Part shown: positions 16,404 to 25,610 of the stretch, piece after piece
Position numbering within the stretch: the first letter of the stretch is position 1
Layout: each line of letters opens with the position of its first letter
Assembly: GCF_014196345.1 (NCBI RefSeq)
Contig: NZ_JACIDN010000007.1
Span: 186,001-250,000, forward strand
Source: Methylobacterium brachythecii
GTDB taxonomy: Bacteria > Pseudomonadota > Alphaproteobacteria > Rhizobiales > Beijerinckiaceae
Length of the DNA: 64,000 bases
Direction: 5' to 3'
Position numbers and translations under genes: made by a program
The notes under the pieces: model-generated
Database searches by the model: none
What the model was told of the DNA's origin: nothing
What the model saw: only the letters and a program-made list of their open reading frames with translations

Positions 16404-17546
16404 ATGAATCCCGTCTTCGCCGATCTTCCCGTCACGGTCTTCGAGACGATGTCGCGGCTCGGCCGAGAGCATGGCGCAATCAATCTCGGCCAGGGCTTTC
16501 CCGACGATCCGGGGCCGGACGACGTGCGCGAGGTGGCAGCCAAGGCCCTGCGCGACGGCTACAACCAGTACCCGCCTATGATGGGACTGCCGTCGCTGCG
16601 TGCGGCCGTCGCCGAGCATTACGGTCGCCATCAAGGTCTCGAACTCGACCCCGACACCGAGGTGATGGTCACCTCCGGCGCGACAGAGGCCCTGGCCGGC
16701 GCGATCTTCGCGCTGATCGAGCCCGGCGACGAGGTCGTGCTGTTCGAGCCGATGTACGACGCCTATCTGCCGCTGGTGCGCCGGGCCGGAGGCATCCCGC
16801 GCTTCGTCACGCTGAAGCCTCCGTACTTTCGGCTGGAGGACGAGGCCCTGGCGGCAGCGTTTTCCGACCGGACGCGGCTCGTCATCTTGAACAACCCGCT
16901 CAACCCCTCGGCGACGGTTTTCGGCGAGGCCGCCCTGTCGCTGCTCGCGGGCTACTGCGAAAGGTTCGACGCCGTAGCGCTCTGCGACGAGGTCTGGGAG
17001 CACGTGATCTTCGACGGCGCCCGCCACGTGCCGCTGATGGCGCTGCCCGGCATGCGCGAGCGGACCATCAAGGTCGGCTCGGCCGGCAAGATTTTTTCGC
17101 TGACCGGCTGGAAGGTCGGCTTCGTGATGGCGGCTCCGGAGCTAATGCGCGTGCTCGCCCGCGCCCACCAGTTCCTCACCTTCACGACGCCGCCGAACCT
17201 GCAGGAGGCGGCGGCCTACGGTCTCGGGAAGAACGACGCCTATTTTACCGGTATGCGCGCTGGGCTCGCTCGTTCCCGCGATCGGCTGGCAACGGGATTG
17301 TCCGGCCTCGGCTTCACGGTTCTGCCGAGTGCCGCGACATACTTCGTCAGTATCGATATCGGCGCGGCCGACGACGTGGCCTTCTGCGAGCGGCTGGTGC
17401 GCGAGAACGGCGTCGCCGCGATTCCGGTGAGCGCCTTCTATGAGACCGGGCGCGTCAAGAACCTCGTGCGCTTCTGCTTCGCCAAGACCGATGCGACCCT
17501 CGACGCCGCCCTCGAACGGCTGTCGCGCCAGGCGAGCGCCGCTTGA
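16404..17546 (+). CDS. class I/II pyridoxal-phosphate aminotransferase
   Basis: A 380-residue fold type I aminotransferase. The N-terminal GAINLGQGFPD is typical of the KAT/methionine/DapC-like group, and NNPLNPSATVF and CDEVWEHVIFDG are the usual cofactor-pocket motifs. The PLP-binding Lys is in GSAGKIFSLTGWKVG (Lys about 229). Substrate cannot be read from the sequence; members act on methionine, aromatic amino acids, kynurenine or N-succinyl-diaminopimelate. I chose the ATG giving MNPVFADLP; a TTG three codons earlier is possible. It reads towards the DUF4112 gene. Confidence 0.88.
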   Translation: MNPVFADLPVTVFETMSRLGREHGAINLGQGFPDDPGPDDVREVAAKALRDGYNQYPPMMGLPSLRAAVAEHYGRHQGLELDPDTEVMVTSGATEALAGAIFALIEPGDEVVLFEPMYDAYLPLVRRAGGIPRFVTLKPPYFRLEDEALAAAFSDRTRLVILNNPLNPSATVFGEAALSLLAGYCERFDAVALCDEVWEHVIFDGARHVPLMALPGMRERTIKVGSAGKIFSLTGWKVGFVMAAPELMRVLARAHQFLTFTTPPNLQEAAAYGLGKNDAYFTGMRAGLARSRDRLATGLSGLGFTVLPSAATYFVSIDIGAADDVAFCERLVRENGVAAIPVSAFYETGRVKNLVRFCFAKTDATLDAALERLSRQASAA

Positions 17547-17612
17547 TGAAATTTTCCGCGGGCAAAGGCCGCTTCCTTGCCGCCGGGGGTCACGCGGACC
17601 ACATGCTTCGGC

Positions 17613-18080
17613 ATGAGTGCCGCCGACACGCCCCGCAACCCGCACGTCTTCGCCGAGCCCTTCGGGTCGGCCGACCTGCGCCGTTTCACCGATACCGGAC
17701 CGGAGGCCAGCCTCCGGCGCCTGGAGCACATCGCGCATCTGATGGACACGGCCTTCGTGCTGCCGGGCATCAATCGGCGCGTTGGTCTCGATGCGATCAT
17801 CGGCCTGGTGCCGGTGATCGGCGACATCGCGGGCGTCGCGATCGCCTCCTACATCGTCTACGAGGCCCGACGCCTCGGGGCCCCGCGCTGGCTGGTTGGG
17901 CGCATGGCGGCGAACGTGGCGTTCGACGGTCTCGTCGGCGCCGTGCCGGTGGCCGGCGACCTGTTCGACGCGGCCTTCAAGGCCAATCGTCGCAACGTCC
18001 GCCTGCTGCGCCGGCATCTCGAGAAGAAGGGCAGCTTGCGGCCGAGCGAGATCGAGGGCACGGCAACGCGCCTCGATTGA
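17613..18080 (+). CDS. DUF4112 membrane protein
   Basis: A 155-residue protein of the DUF4112 family. It contains LMDTAFVLPGINRRVGLDAIIGLVPVIGDI and the mirrored GAVPVAGDLFDAAFKANRRN, a pair of amphipathic/hydrophobic segments with GxVPVxGD repeats that are the family hallmark. The molecular role is unknown; it is predicted to be membrane-associated. The start is the ATG giving MSAADTPRN; an upstream in-frame codon would add 12 non-conserved residues. It lies 66 bases after the aminotransferase and 28 before the permease gene, so the three may be co-transcribed. Confidence 0.8.
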   Translation: MSAADTPRNPHVFAEPFGSADLRRFTDTGPEASLRRLEHIAHLMDTAFVLPGINRRVGLDAIIGLVPVIGDIAGVAIASYIVYEARRLGAPRWLVGRMAANVAFDGLVGAVPVAGDLFDAAFKANRRNVRLLRRHLEKKGSLRPSEIEGTATRLD

Positions 18081-18108
18081 GTTTTTTCACCATCAGGGCC
18101 GTGACGTC

Positions 18109-19311
18109 ATGAACGAGGTGCCGCGCCCGCAGGTCGACGCGGTCCCCGTGACCGCGCCTGGCAATGCGCCGCAGATGCAGGGCCTACCGCCGGAGACCCG
18201 GCGCGGGCTCTCGCCACTCAATCGCCGCCGCGTCGCGAATTTCTGGAAGAACAAGCGCGGTTCGTGGTCCGCGGTCGTCTTCGCCGTACTGTTCGTGGTA
18301 AGCCTGTTCGCGGAGTTCATCGCCAACGACCGGCCGATCTTCGTCTCCTACAAGGGCGAATGGCTCTGGCCGGTCTTCATCGACTACCCGGACGAGAAGT
18401 TCGGTGGCTTCCTCGCGCAGACGGATTTTCGCGCACCTGAGACCCGCAAGGAGATTGCGGAGAACGGCTGGTCGGTCTGGCCGCCGATCCCCTACTCCTA
18501 CAACACCTTCATGAGCGACCTGCCGACGCCGTCCCCCTCTCCGCCGACTTGGAATCTGACGGACGACCAGTGCCGCCCAGTCGCCGAGCGCGCCGGCGCC
18601 AAGGCGCAAGGACGCCCCCTCGGCTGCCGGGATATCGAGCAGCACTGGCTCGGCACCGACAACGCCTCGCGCGACGTGCTCGCCCGCATCCTCTACGGCT
18701 TCCGGATCTCGGTGCTGTTCGGGCTGATGCTCGCGGCCGTCTCGTCGGTCATCGGCGTGATCGCAGGGGCGGTGCAGGGCTATTTCGGCGGCTGGACCGA
18801 TCTGATCTTCCAGCGCGCCATCGAGATCTGGAGCGCGGTGCCGACGCTTTACCTGATCATCATCATGTCGGCCTTCCTGGCGCCGAGCTTCTTCACGCTG
18901 CTCGCGATCCTAACGCTCTTCGCCTGGACGGCCCTCGTCGGGGTGGTGCGCGCCGAGTTTCTGCGCGCCCGCAACTTCGAATACGTCCGCGCCGCCCGGG
19001 CACTCGGCCTCTCCAACGTGGCGATCATGACCCGCCACCTGCTGCCGAACGCCATGGTCGCGACTCTAACCTTCCTGCCGTTCATCCTGAACGGCTCGAT
19101 CACGACGCTGACCTCGCTGGACTTTTTGGGCTTCGGACTGCCGCCCGGCTCTGCCTCCCTCGGCGAGCTGCTGGCGCAGGGCAAGGACAACATCAACGCG
19201 CCCTGGCTTGGGCTGACCGGGTTTTTTGTCGTTTCGGCGATGCTGAGCTTGTTGGTGTTCGCGGGCGAGGCGGTGCGCGACGCGTTCGACCCGCGGAAGA
19301 CCTTCGCCTGA
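18109..19311 (+). CDS. yejE: ABC transporter permease, YejE type (oligopeptide/microcin C uptake)
   Basis: A 400-residue inner-membrane permease of the DppC/YejE group. The first transmembrane segment (about residues 55-75) is followed by a long periplasmic region containing HWLGTDNASRDVLARILYGFR, typical of YejE-like permeases, and then a binding-protein-dependent transport domain (about 195-390) with the EAA loop around EYVRAARALGLSN. YejE normally works with YejA (binding protein), YejB (permease) and YejF (ATPase) to import peptides. None of the partners is adjacent here: upstream is DUF4112, and downstream is a palindromic repeat and an oppositely oriented gene. Confidence 0.9.
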   Translation: MNEVPRPQVDAVPVTAPGNAPQMQGLPPETRRGLSPLNRRRVANFWKNKRGSWSAVVFAVLFVVSLFAEFIANDRPIFVSYKGEWLWPVFIDYPDEKFGGFLAQTDFRAPETRKEIAENGWSVWPPIPYSYNTFMSDLPTPSPSPPTWNLTDDQCRPVAERAGAKAQGRPLGCRDIEQHWLGTDNASRDVLARILYGFRISVLFGLMLAAVSSVIGVIAGAVQGYFGGWTDLIFQRAIEIWSAVPTLYLIIIMSAFLAPSFFTLLAILTLFAWTALVGVVRAEFLRARNFEYVRAARALGLSNVAIMTRHLLPNAMVATLTFLPFILNGSITTLTSLDFLGFGLPPGSASLGELLAQGKDNINAPWLGLTGFFVVSAMLSLLVFAGEAVRDAFDPRKTFA

Positions 19312-19312
19312 G

Positions 19313-19403
19313 CGTCATTGCGAGCGAAGCGAAGCAATCCAGGGCCACACACGCGACCTCAGCCCGTTAGCCCTGGATTGCTTCGCTGACGCTCGCAATG
19401 ACG
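19313..19403. repeat. CGTCATTGCGAGCG-type palindromic intergenic repeat, copy 1
   Basis: A 91-bp inverted repeat whose ends are CGTCATTGCGAGCG and CGCTCGCAATGACG, with inner arms GCAATCCAGGGC and GCCCTGGATTGC. Further copies are at 25509-25598 and, degenerate, at 27191-27282. It begins two bases after the yejE stop and lies between convergent genes, so as RNA it would fold into a long hairpin and could end transcription on both strands. Confidence 0.9.
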
Positions 19404-19410
19404 GTGAGTG

Positions 19411-21387
19411 CTACTCCGCCGCCACGGCCGGCGAGATCTGCTTCCTTGCCCGCTTGTCCACTGTCCCCACGAACGAATGCGCGTCCTCCTTCCGCTCGAA
19501 GACGTGCGGGGCGACGCCGCGTTTCTTCAGCGCCTCCTCCATCTTCAGGCGGAGGAAGGCGCTCGTCGCGTAGCGGGTAGTGGTCGCGTAGTAGTTCGCC
19601 TGCAGATATTGGATCATGCCGGCATAGTCGTCGTAGAGGTTCTCGTTGAGCTTGAACCCGTCGTGGTTCACCACCGAGTTCACGCGCTGTCCGGCCTTCT
19701 TGCAGGCCTCGACGATGGTGAGGCGCAGCTCATCCATGTCGCTCTTCACGCGGCAGTACCAGCCCTCCAGGTTGATAAAGAGCAGGTTGCGGTCCGGGTC
19801 GTAGCTGACGCGGTCCTTGAGATCGAGGTTGAGCAGGTCGGAGGCCAGCTCCATCGGCTCCTCGCGGAAGATGCGCGAGTCCATCGGCACCGGGTTCCGG
19901 ATCACCGGCTTGAAGTCCATGTGGGGGAGAATGTCGCGCTCGATGTCGATGCCGGGTGCGACCTCGATCAGTTCTAGCCCGTCCTTTGTGAGCTGGAAGA
20001 CGCAGCGCTCGGTCACGTAGATCACCGGCTGCGATTTCTGCACCGCGTACGGTCCGCTGAAGGTGTTCTGGGCGACTTGCGTGACGAACTTCCGCGCCCT
20101 TCCCTCCTTGACGATCCGCACCTGCCCGTCGTCGACCGCGATCTCGAGGCCGCCGGCCGTGAAGGTGCCGGCGAAGACCACGCTGCGCGCGTTCTGGCTG
20201 ATGTTGATGAAGCCGCCGCAGCCGTTGAGCTTGCCCGCGAATTTCGAGGTGTTGACGTTGCCGGCCTCGTCGCACTCGGCCATGCCGAGGCAGGTCATGT
20301 CGAGGCCGCCGCCGTCGTAGAAGTCGAACATCTGGTTCTGGTCGATGATGCAGTCGGCATTCGTCGCCGCGCCGAAGCTCGACCCCGAGGCGAGCACGCC
20401 GCCCACCGCACCGGCCTCGGTGGTCAGCGTGATGTAGGGGGTGATCTTTTCCTCGTTCGCGACGGAGGAAATCCCCTCTGGGGCTCCGACTCCGAGATTG
20501 ACCACGCCGTTCGGGGGCAGCTCGAAGGCCGCGCGGCGGGCGATGATCTTGCGCTCGTTCAGCGCCATCCGTTTAATGCCGGTGACCGGCACGCGGATCT
20601 CACCCGCCAGCGCCGCGTCGTGCATCACGCCGTAGTTCATGCGGTGCATCTCAGGCTCGGCGACCACGACGCAGTCGACGAGGATGCCGGGCACGCGCAC
20701 GTCCTTCGGCAGCAGGTAGCCGTCATCGACGATGCGCTCGACCTGGGCGATGACGATGCCGCCGTTGTTGCGGGCGGCCATGGCCTGGGCGAGGCAATCG
20801 AGGGTCAGAGCCTCTTTCTCGTAGGAGAGGTTGCCGGACGGGTCGGCCGAGGTGGCGCGGATGAAGGCCACGTCGATCTTGGTGGCCGTGTAGAACAGCC
20901 ATTCCTCGCCATCGACCTCGACGAGCTTGACGATGTCGTCCTGGGTCAACTCGTTGACCTTGGCCCCGCCATGGCGCGGATCGACATAGGTGTGCAGGCC
21001 GACCTTCGAGAACAGGCCGGGCTGTCCGGCGGCGCAGGCCCGGTAGAGCTGCGAGATCACGCCCTGAGGCAGGTTGTAGCCGCGGATACGGTTCTCGGTG
21101 GCGGCCTGAGCCACCTTCGGCATCCGGCCGAAATTCGCGGCGATGACGCGAGTGAGCAGCCCATCATGGTGCAGACGGCCGGTGCCGAGGCCTTTGCTGT
21201 CGCCGGCGCCGGCGGTCATGATCAAGGTGAGGCCGCGGGGCGAGCCCGTATCGACGAAGCGCTTCTCCAGCGCCGCATGCAGGGCCTCGGGGATGCAGCT
21301 CTGGACGAAGCCGGTCGTGGTCACGACGTCGTTCTCGCGGATGAGCGCGATCGCCTCCTGGGCCGTGATGACCTTGTTCTTCTTCAT
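19411..21387 (-). CDS. family I CoA-transferase (acetate/propionate CoA-transferase, YdiF-like)
   Basis: A 658-residue enzyme that moves CoA between an acyl-CoA and a free carboxylic acid. Fused alpha- and beta-type halves are visible (about 1-270 and 280-520). The catalytic Glu is in TEAGAVGG (Glu 324), within the family EXG motif, and GVGAPEGISSVA begins the second half. The family is usually about 520 residues; here a C-terminal region of about 130 residues (from about 530, starting PMDSRIF) is additional. The start ATG giving MKKNKVITAQ is preceded by a clear GGAGG. The substrate is not determined; short-chain acyl-CoA or hydroxybutyrate metabolism is likely in this group. Confidence 0.85.
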   Translation of the reverse strand: MKKNKVITAQEAIALIRENDVVTTTGFVQSCIPEALHAALEKRFVDTGSPRGLTLIMTAGAGDSKGLGTGRLHHDGLLTRVIAANFGRMPKVAQAATENRIRGYNLPQGVISQLYRACAAGQPGLFSKVGLHTYVDPRHGGAKVNELTQDDIVKLVEVDGEEWLFYTATKIDVAFIRATSADPSGNLSYEKEALTLDCLAQAMAARNNGGIVIAQVERIVDDGYLLPKDVRVPGILVDCVVVAEPEMHRMNYGVMHDAALAGEIRVPVTGIKRMALNERKIIARRAAFELPPNGVVNLGVGAPEGISSVANEEKITPYITLTTEAGAVGGVLASGSSFGAATNADCIIDQNQMFDFYDGGGLDMTCLGMAECDEAGNVNTSKFAGKLNGCGGFINISQNARSVVFAGTFTAGGLEIAVDDGQVRIVKEGRARKFVTQVAQNTFSGPYAVQKSQPVIYVTERCVFQLTKDGLELIEVAPGIDIERDILPHMDFKPVIRNPVPMDSRIFREEPMELASDLLNLDLKDRVSYDPDRNLLFINLEGWYCRVKSDMDELRLTIVEACKKAGQRVNSVVNHDGFKLNENLYDDYAGMIQYLQANYYATTTRYATSAFLRLKMEEALKKRGVAPHVFERKEDAHSFVGTVDKRARKQISPAVAAE

Positions 21388-21906
21388 CGGCTGCGTCGTC
21401 CTCCCAGCTTCTCCGCTCTTCGCAGTTCCGTGCAAGATCTTGCACGGTAGCCCTCGCGGCGGAGATTGCGTCGCCTCGATCGAAACAAGCGATCAGCCGG
21501 TCTCGATCCCCAGCATGATTGCCCAGATTTATGCTGCATCGCGCAACATCTCTGCTGCGACGCATTCACAAGCCTAGGAAGCATCAGCTTAGCGCAATCG
21601 AGCGCTGGTTGGACCTGAAAAAGACTGTCCGAAGGCTCAAGAAAAACTCGCGGCGAACCGGCGGGAGCGCAGTATTGGATACTGGATACGATGGCGGCCA
21701 GCCCGTCTCCGGCCGCCCTGATTCAGCACGCCGGCTCACGAGCAGATGCCACGCCGTCAGTCGCCGGCGTGATGTGCCAAGCGGAGCCATGCAACTGGTG
21801 CGTCGCAGTGAAGACTTCGTGCAGATTTTCGCCGAGCCAACGGACGAACTCGGACTCTCAACCGTTAGAAATTCATATGATCCATACGCAGATGGCGAAT
21901 TTCGAC
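21388..21906. other. intergenic region between divergent genes
   Basis: About 520 bases separate the CoA-transferase (minus) from the BA14K-type gene (plus) and must hold both promoters. Open frames here (21143-21577, 21519-22055, 21584-21790) are shadows or unfamiliar. I see no strong hairpin or RNA gene. Confidence 0.4.
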
Positions 21907-22650
21907 ATGAGAAAAATCATTCTGACCTCCGTGATGGTCGCCGGAAGCTTGACCTTGACGATCGCGGCCGCCGAAGCACAAACTATTACGGGCGGCAGGT
22001 TTCCCGCCGCGTCCGGTGGGCCTGTCGGTGGAGGGGGTCTCGGCGGAGGGGCTGAACTCGGCGGAGGCGCAGGTGTCCGCGGAAGTTTCGGTGGCGGGGC
22101 CGTGGGCGGGCGTCCGGGAGGCTTCGGCGGGGGCGGCATGGCCGCTCGGCCGCCGGGGATCGGCGGATTGCCGACGGCGGTCGGGCCGACGCTCGGTCCC
22201 GGCGTGAATCCTGGCCGACCGGGCTTTCCGGGAAACGTAAGCCCCGGCGGACCGGGCCGTCCCGGCGGCATCGCCGATGGCGGCTTCGGCGGTCGCCCTG
22301 GCTGGAACCGCCCCGGGCGGCCCGGCGGCATCGCCGATGGCGGTTTCGGCGGCCGCCCTGGCTGGAATCGCCCTGGGCGGCCGGGCGGTCACCATCATCA
22401 TCACGGATGGCACGGCCGCCCCTACCCGGCATACGGTTTCGGCGTCGGAACGGGGTTCGGCTACGGATACGGGTACCCGTACGGCAACGGCTACTACGAC
22501 GACTACTATGCGCCCGCTGCCTACGACGACGAGTCGTCGGCGCCGGCCGGCGACGCGCAAGCCGCCTACTGCGCTCAGCGGTTCAAGACCTACGATCCGC
22601 AAACGCGCACCTATGTCGGCAAGGGGGGCAAGCGGCGTTCCTGCCCATAA
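21907..22650 (+). CDS. secreted glycine-rich BA14K-type surface protein
   Basis: A 247-residue exported protein. A Sec signal peptide starts at MRKIILTSVMVAGSL and probably ends at AEAQ. A long Gly/Pro/Arg-rich central region (about 28-165) follows, containing two 20-residue tandem repeats with the core GGIADGGFGGRPGWNRP (DNA about 22259-22380), then an HHHHHGWHG cluster and a Tyr/Gly-rich stretch. The C-terminal domain has AYCAQRFKTYDP...TYVGKGGKRRSC, which matches the BA14K family (paired Cys, YDP and a terminal Cys). BA14K proteins are small envelope or lectin-like proteins of Hyphomicrobiales. An in-frame ATG at 21877 is an alternative start. Confidence 0.82.
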   Translation: MRKIILTSVMVAGSLTLTIAAAEAQTITGGRFPAASGGPVGGGGLGGGAELGGGAGVRGSFGGGAVGGRPGGFGGGGMAARPPGIGGLPTAVGPTLGPGVNPGRPGFPGNVSPGGPGRPGGIADGGFGGRPGWNRPGRPGGIADGGFGGRPGWNRPGRPGGHHHHHGWHGRPYPAYGFGVGTGFGYGYGYPYGNGYYDDYYAPAAYDDESSAPAGDAQAAYCAQRFKTYDPQTRTYVGKGGKRRSCP

Positions 22651-22685
22651 GCCTTCGCTCTTCCAAGCGCGTGCACAGCCTCGCG

Positions 22686-22711
22686 AGCCCCGGTTCGCGG
22701 GGCTTTGCTTT
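22686..22711 (+). terminator. intrinsic terminator after the BA14K-type gene
   Basis: The arms AGCCCCG and CGGGGCT flank a short loop and are followed by TTGCTTT. It lies 36 bases after the stop codon of the BA14K-type gene and is oriented with it. Confidence 0.75.
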
Positions 22712-22837
22712 GTGAGTTCTGTTGTTTTCGATCGAAGACCCCGTTCCGTTCAGGCTTTTCTTCGAGCGTGACCGGGCGCACAGACTGTCGAGTTTGAACG
22801 GCGTATCTCGCGACACGGTCAATCGGGCAGTTGGGCG

Positions 22838-25501
22838 ATGGACGAGACGTTCTTCTTCGTAGGCCTCGCCTTGGCGGGATTGGCGATGGCCGTATCCGGC
22901 CCGATCGCCTTCGTCCTGGTCATGTCCCAGCGCAAGCGAATCGCTCAACTGGAGCAGAGACTTGCGCGGTTCGATCGGCTTCCGCCTGCCGCACAGGCTC
23001 CCGCACCGTTCGCAGCTCGGCAGCCCGCCACTCGGCCCGAGCCGGCGCCTGAACCCGCGCGCGAGACGGCGCGTCCCGCACCCACTGTGCTGCCGATCTC
23101 CGCCTCCCCTCCGGCCATCGAGCCAAAGCTGCCCCGTCCGTCCTTCGAAGAGCGGTTCGGCACGCGGTGGGTGGTCTGGGTCGGCGGGATCGCCCTGGCC
23201 TTCGGCGCGGCGCTGCTGGTGCGTTACTCGGTCGAGGCCGGCTATTTCGGGCCAGGCATGCGCGTCGTGTCCGGCTTTGCGCTGGCCGCAGGCCTTCTGG
23301 CCGTCGGCGAACTGCTGAGGCGGCGTCTGCGAGGGAGCCTGCCGGTCCCGACCACCTGGCCCGACATCCCCGCCATGGTGACCGCGGCCGGCACCGTGGC
23401 TTTGTTCGGCACGATCTACGCCGCCCACGCGCTCTATGGCTTCATCGGGCCCGAGATCACGTTCGTCGCACTCGCCGCCACTGGCTTCGGCGTCATGTCG
23501 GCCGCGCTGCTACACGGGCCCGCCCTTGCCGGTCTCGGCCTCATCGCCGCGCTGGGGACGCCGCTTCTCGTAGGGGGGGGCGGAAGCCCGTGGCCCCTGA
23601 CCGTTTATCTCCCCGCCGTCGCGGCGAGCGCCTACGGCTTCGCCTGGTACAAGGGCTGGCGCGCGCTCGCCGTCGCGGCGGCGATCGGCGCCGGCCTATG
23701 GGCGCTTCTGCTCGGCCTCGTCAGCATGAAGGCTTCGGACGCCGCGGCGGCGCAGATCCACGGCGTGCTACAGGCGGCGCTCGCGAGCTTCGTCTTCACT
23801 CTGTCCCACCGGGCGACGCCGGCCGAGGAGGGACGGCTCGATCGTTCGGCCACGGCAGCATTGATGGCCCCTTCCCTCGTGCTCGTCGCGCTTCTCGGGA
23901 CGACGATGGCCCAGGGCTACGGCGCGGCTTGGATCCTCGCGGCGGTCGCCGCGGTGGCGATCCCCGCCGCTGCCGGCTTCCTCGTCGTCCCGGCAGCAGC
24001 CGGACTCGTCATCGCAGGCGTTGCGCTCTCCGGTGCGATTGTCCTGTGGCCACCCGCTCCCGATGAGCACTGGGTCTCGTTCCTGATTCGCCTCGACACG
24101 ACCGATCCAGGTTTGCTCCTGGCCTTTGCCGCGCTCGCCGGTGTGGGTATCGCCGCGGCCGGCGCGCTCAGGCTGATCGGCGGCGGCCGGCTGCCGCTTG
24201 CTACTGCGCTCGCCTACGCGGCGGGAGCGACCCTGACGCCGCTCGCCGCCCTCTCGCTGACCTATCTCCGGCTCGCACAGGCCGAGGTCTCACCCTCCTT
24301 CGTTGTGGCGGCCGGCGTGGTGGCGCTGGCCATGACCTGGCTCGCCTCGGTATTCCGCGCGCAGCGGGAACGGACGCCGGCTGACGCGCTCACCATCGGA
24401 CTGGGCGCTTTCGCTTCGGCCGCGGTCGCCGCGCTGGCGCTGGGCATGGTCTTCGCCGTTTCGGGCGGTTCGCTCACCGTGGCAATGGCGCTCGCCGCAC
24501 TCGGCACCGGCGTCATCGCGCGGCGGCTCGACATCCCCGCCCTGCGCTGGTGCGTCGCCGGTCTCGGCATCGTCGTGGCCGGACGGCTCGCCTGGGATCC
24601 GATGGTCGTTGGCGGCGAGCTGGGGCGCACACCGATCCTCAACTGGCTGCTCGTGGGCTACGGCGTGCCTGCATTCGCCTTCGGCCTCGTCTCGCGGATC
24701 ATCCGCCTGCCGGACACCAAGCCGGACGCCCCTCCCCTGATCGCGCAGGCCCTGAGCCTGCTGCTCGCGGCCTTCCTGGTCTTCTTCGAGATCCGGCACG
24801 CCCTGCATGGCGGCGATATCTACGCGCTCGATAGCGGCCTATTGGAACACGGCCTGCTGTCGCTCTCGGCGCTCGGCTTCGCGACCGTCCTCGTGCGCCT
24901 CGACGGGGTGCACGGCTCGCCGGTGCTGCGCTTCGCGAGCCTCGCTTTCGGTGTGATCGCGTTCGTACAGAGCCTCGCCGCGCTCGGGCTCGCCGTGAAC
25001 CCTTACTTCACCGACGAGGCCGTTGCCGGCGGCCCGGTCTTCAATGAGATCCTGATCGCCTACGGCCTGCCCGCCCTCGTCGCCCTCGCGCTCGCCCGCA
25101 CGGCCCGCGAGAAGCGGCCGCAATGGTACGTGTTGGGAGCGGGCGGCGTCGGCGTGGTGCTCTGCTTCCTTGCGGTGACGCTCCTGATCCGACACGGCTT
25201 CCAGGGCGCGCAGCTCGGCATCGACCGGGAGACGAGCCAGCCCGAATGGTACGCCTACTCCGCCGGCTGGCTGCTCTCCGGATTGGCGCTGCTCGCCTAC
25301 GGCCTGCTGCGGCAATCCCTGACCGCGCGCCTCGCCTCGGCGGCACTCGTCGGGCTCTCGACGCTCAAAGTGTTCCTGTTCGATCTCTCCGGGCTCGACG
25401 GCCCGCTGCGGGCCCTGTCCTTCCTCGGGCTCGGCGCCGTGCTGATCGGGATCGGGCTGGTCTACCAGCGCTTCGTGTTCGCGCCAGCGCGTGCGGGGTA
25501 A
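22838..25501 (+). CDS. DUF2339 multi-spanning membrane protein
   Basis: An 887-residue integral membrane protein. An N-terminal helix (about 4-28) and a short coiled-coil segment RKRIAQLEQRLARFD are followed by an Ala/Pro-rich linker to about residue 95, the characteristic FEERFGTRWVVWVGGIALA entry, and then a continuous array of hydrophobic helices (roughly 25 segments) to the C-terminus. This is the layout of the DUF2339 family, whose function is unknown. It stands alone between a terminator and a palindromic repeat. The start ATG (MDETFFFVG) is the first plausible one in the frame. Confidence 0.9.
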   Translation: MDETFFFVGLALAGLAMAVSGPIAFVLVMSQRKRIAQLEQRLARFDRLPPAAQAPAPFAARQPATRPEPAPEPARETARPAPTVLPISASPPAIEPKLPRPSFEERFGTRWVVWVGGIALAFGAALLVRYSVEAGYFGPGMRVVSGFALAAGLLAVGELLRRRLRGSLPVPTTWPDIPAMVTAAGTVALFGTIYAAHALYGFIGPEITFVALAATGFGVMSAALLHGPALAGLGLIAALGTPLLVGGGGSPWPLTVYLPAVAASAYGFAWYKGWRALAVAAAIGAGLWALLLGLVSMKASDAAAAQIHGVLQAALASFVFTLSHRATPAEEGRLDRSATAALMAPSLVLVALLGTTMAQGYGAAWILAAVAAVAIPAAAGFLVVPAAAGLVIAGVALSGAIVLWPPAPDEHWVSFLIRLDTTDPGLLLAFAALAGVGIAAAGALRLIGGGRLPLATALAYAAGATLTPLAALSLTYLRLAQAEVSPSFVVAAGVVALAMTWLASVFRAQRERTPADALTIGLGAFASAAVAALALGMVFAVSGGSLTVAMALAALGTGVIARRLDIPALRWCVAGLGIVVAGRLAWDPMVVGGELGRTPILNWLLVGYGVPAFAFGLVSRIIRLPDTKPDAPPLIAQALSLLLAAFLVFFEIRHALHGGDIYALDSGLLEHGLLSLSALGFATVLVRLDGVHGSPVLRFASLAFGVIAFVQSLAALGLAVNPYFTDEAVAGGPVFNEILIAYGLPALVALALARTAREKRPQWYVLGAGGVGVVLCFLAVTLLIRHGFQGAQLGIDRETSQPEWYAYSAGWLLSGLALLAYGLLRQSLTARLASAALVGLSTLKVFLFDLSGLDGPLRALSFLGLGAVLIGIGLVYQRFVFAPARAG

Positions 25502-25508
25502 GTTCGCC

Positions 25509-25598
25509 CGTCATTGCGAGCGCAGCAAAGCAATCCAGGGCCAACGGGCTGACGTCGTGTATGCGGCCCTGGATTGCTTCGCTGTGCTCGCAATGACG
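25509..25598. repeat. CGTCATTGCGAGCG-type palindromic intergenic repeat, copy 2
   Basis: A 90-bp inverted repeat with the same outer arms (CGTCATTGCGAGCG / CTCGCAATGACG) and inner arms (GCAATCCAGGGCC / GGCCCTGGATTGC) as the copy at 19313-19403. The loop sequence differs. It lies between the convergent DUF2339 and spoVR genes, 8 bases after the first and 13 before the end of the second. Confidence 0.9.
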
Positions 25599-25610
25599 GC
25601 GGTGCAGGCT

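Noticed and set aside
22259..22400. Possible CRISPR-like tandem repeat
   Set aside because: The 60-bp units are adjacent without spacers and encode an in-frame protein repeat.
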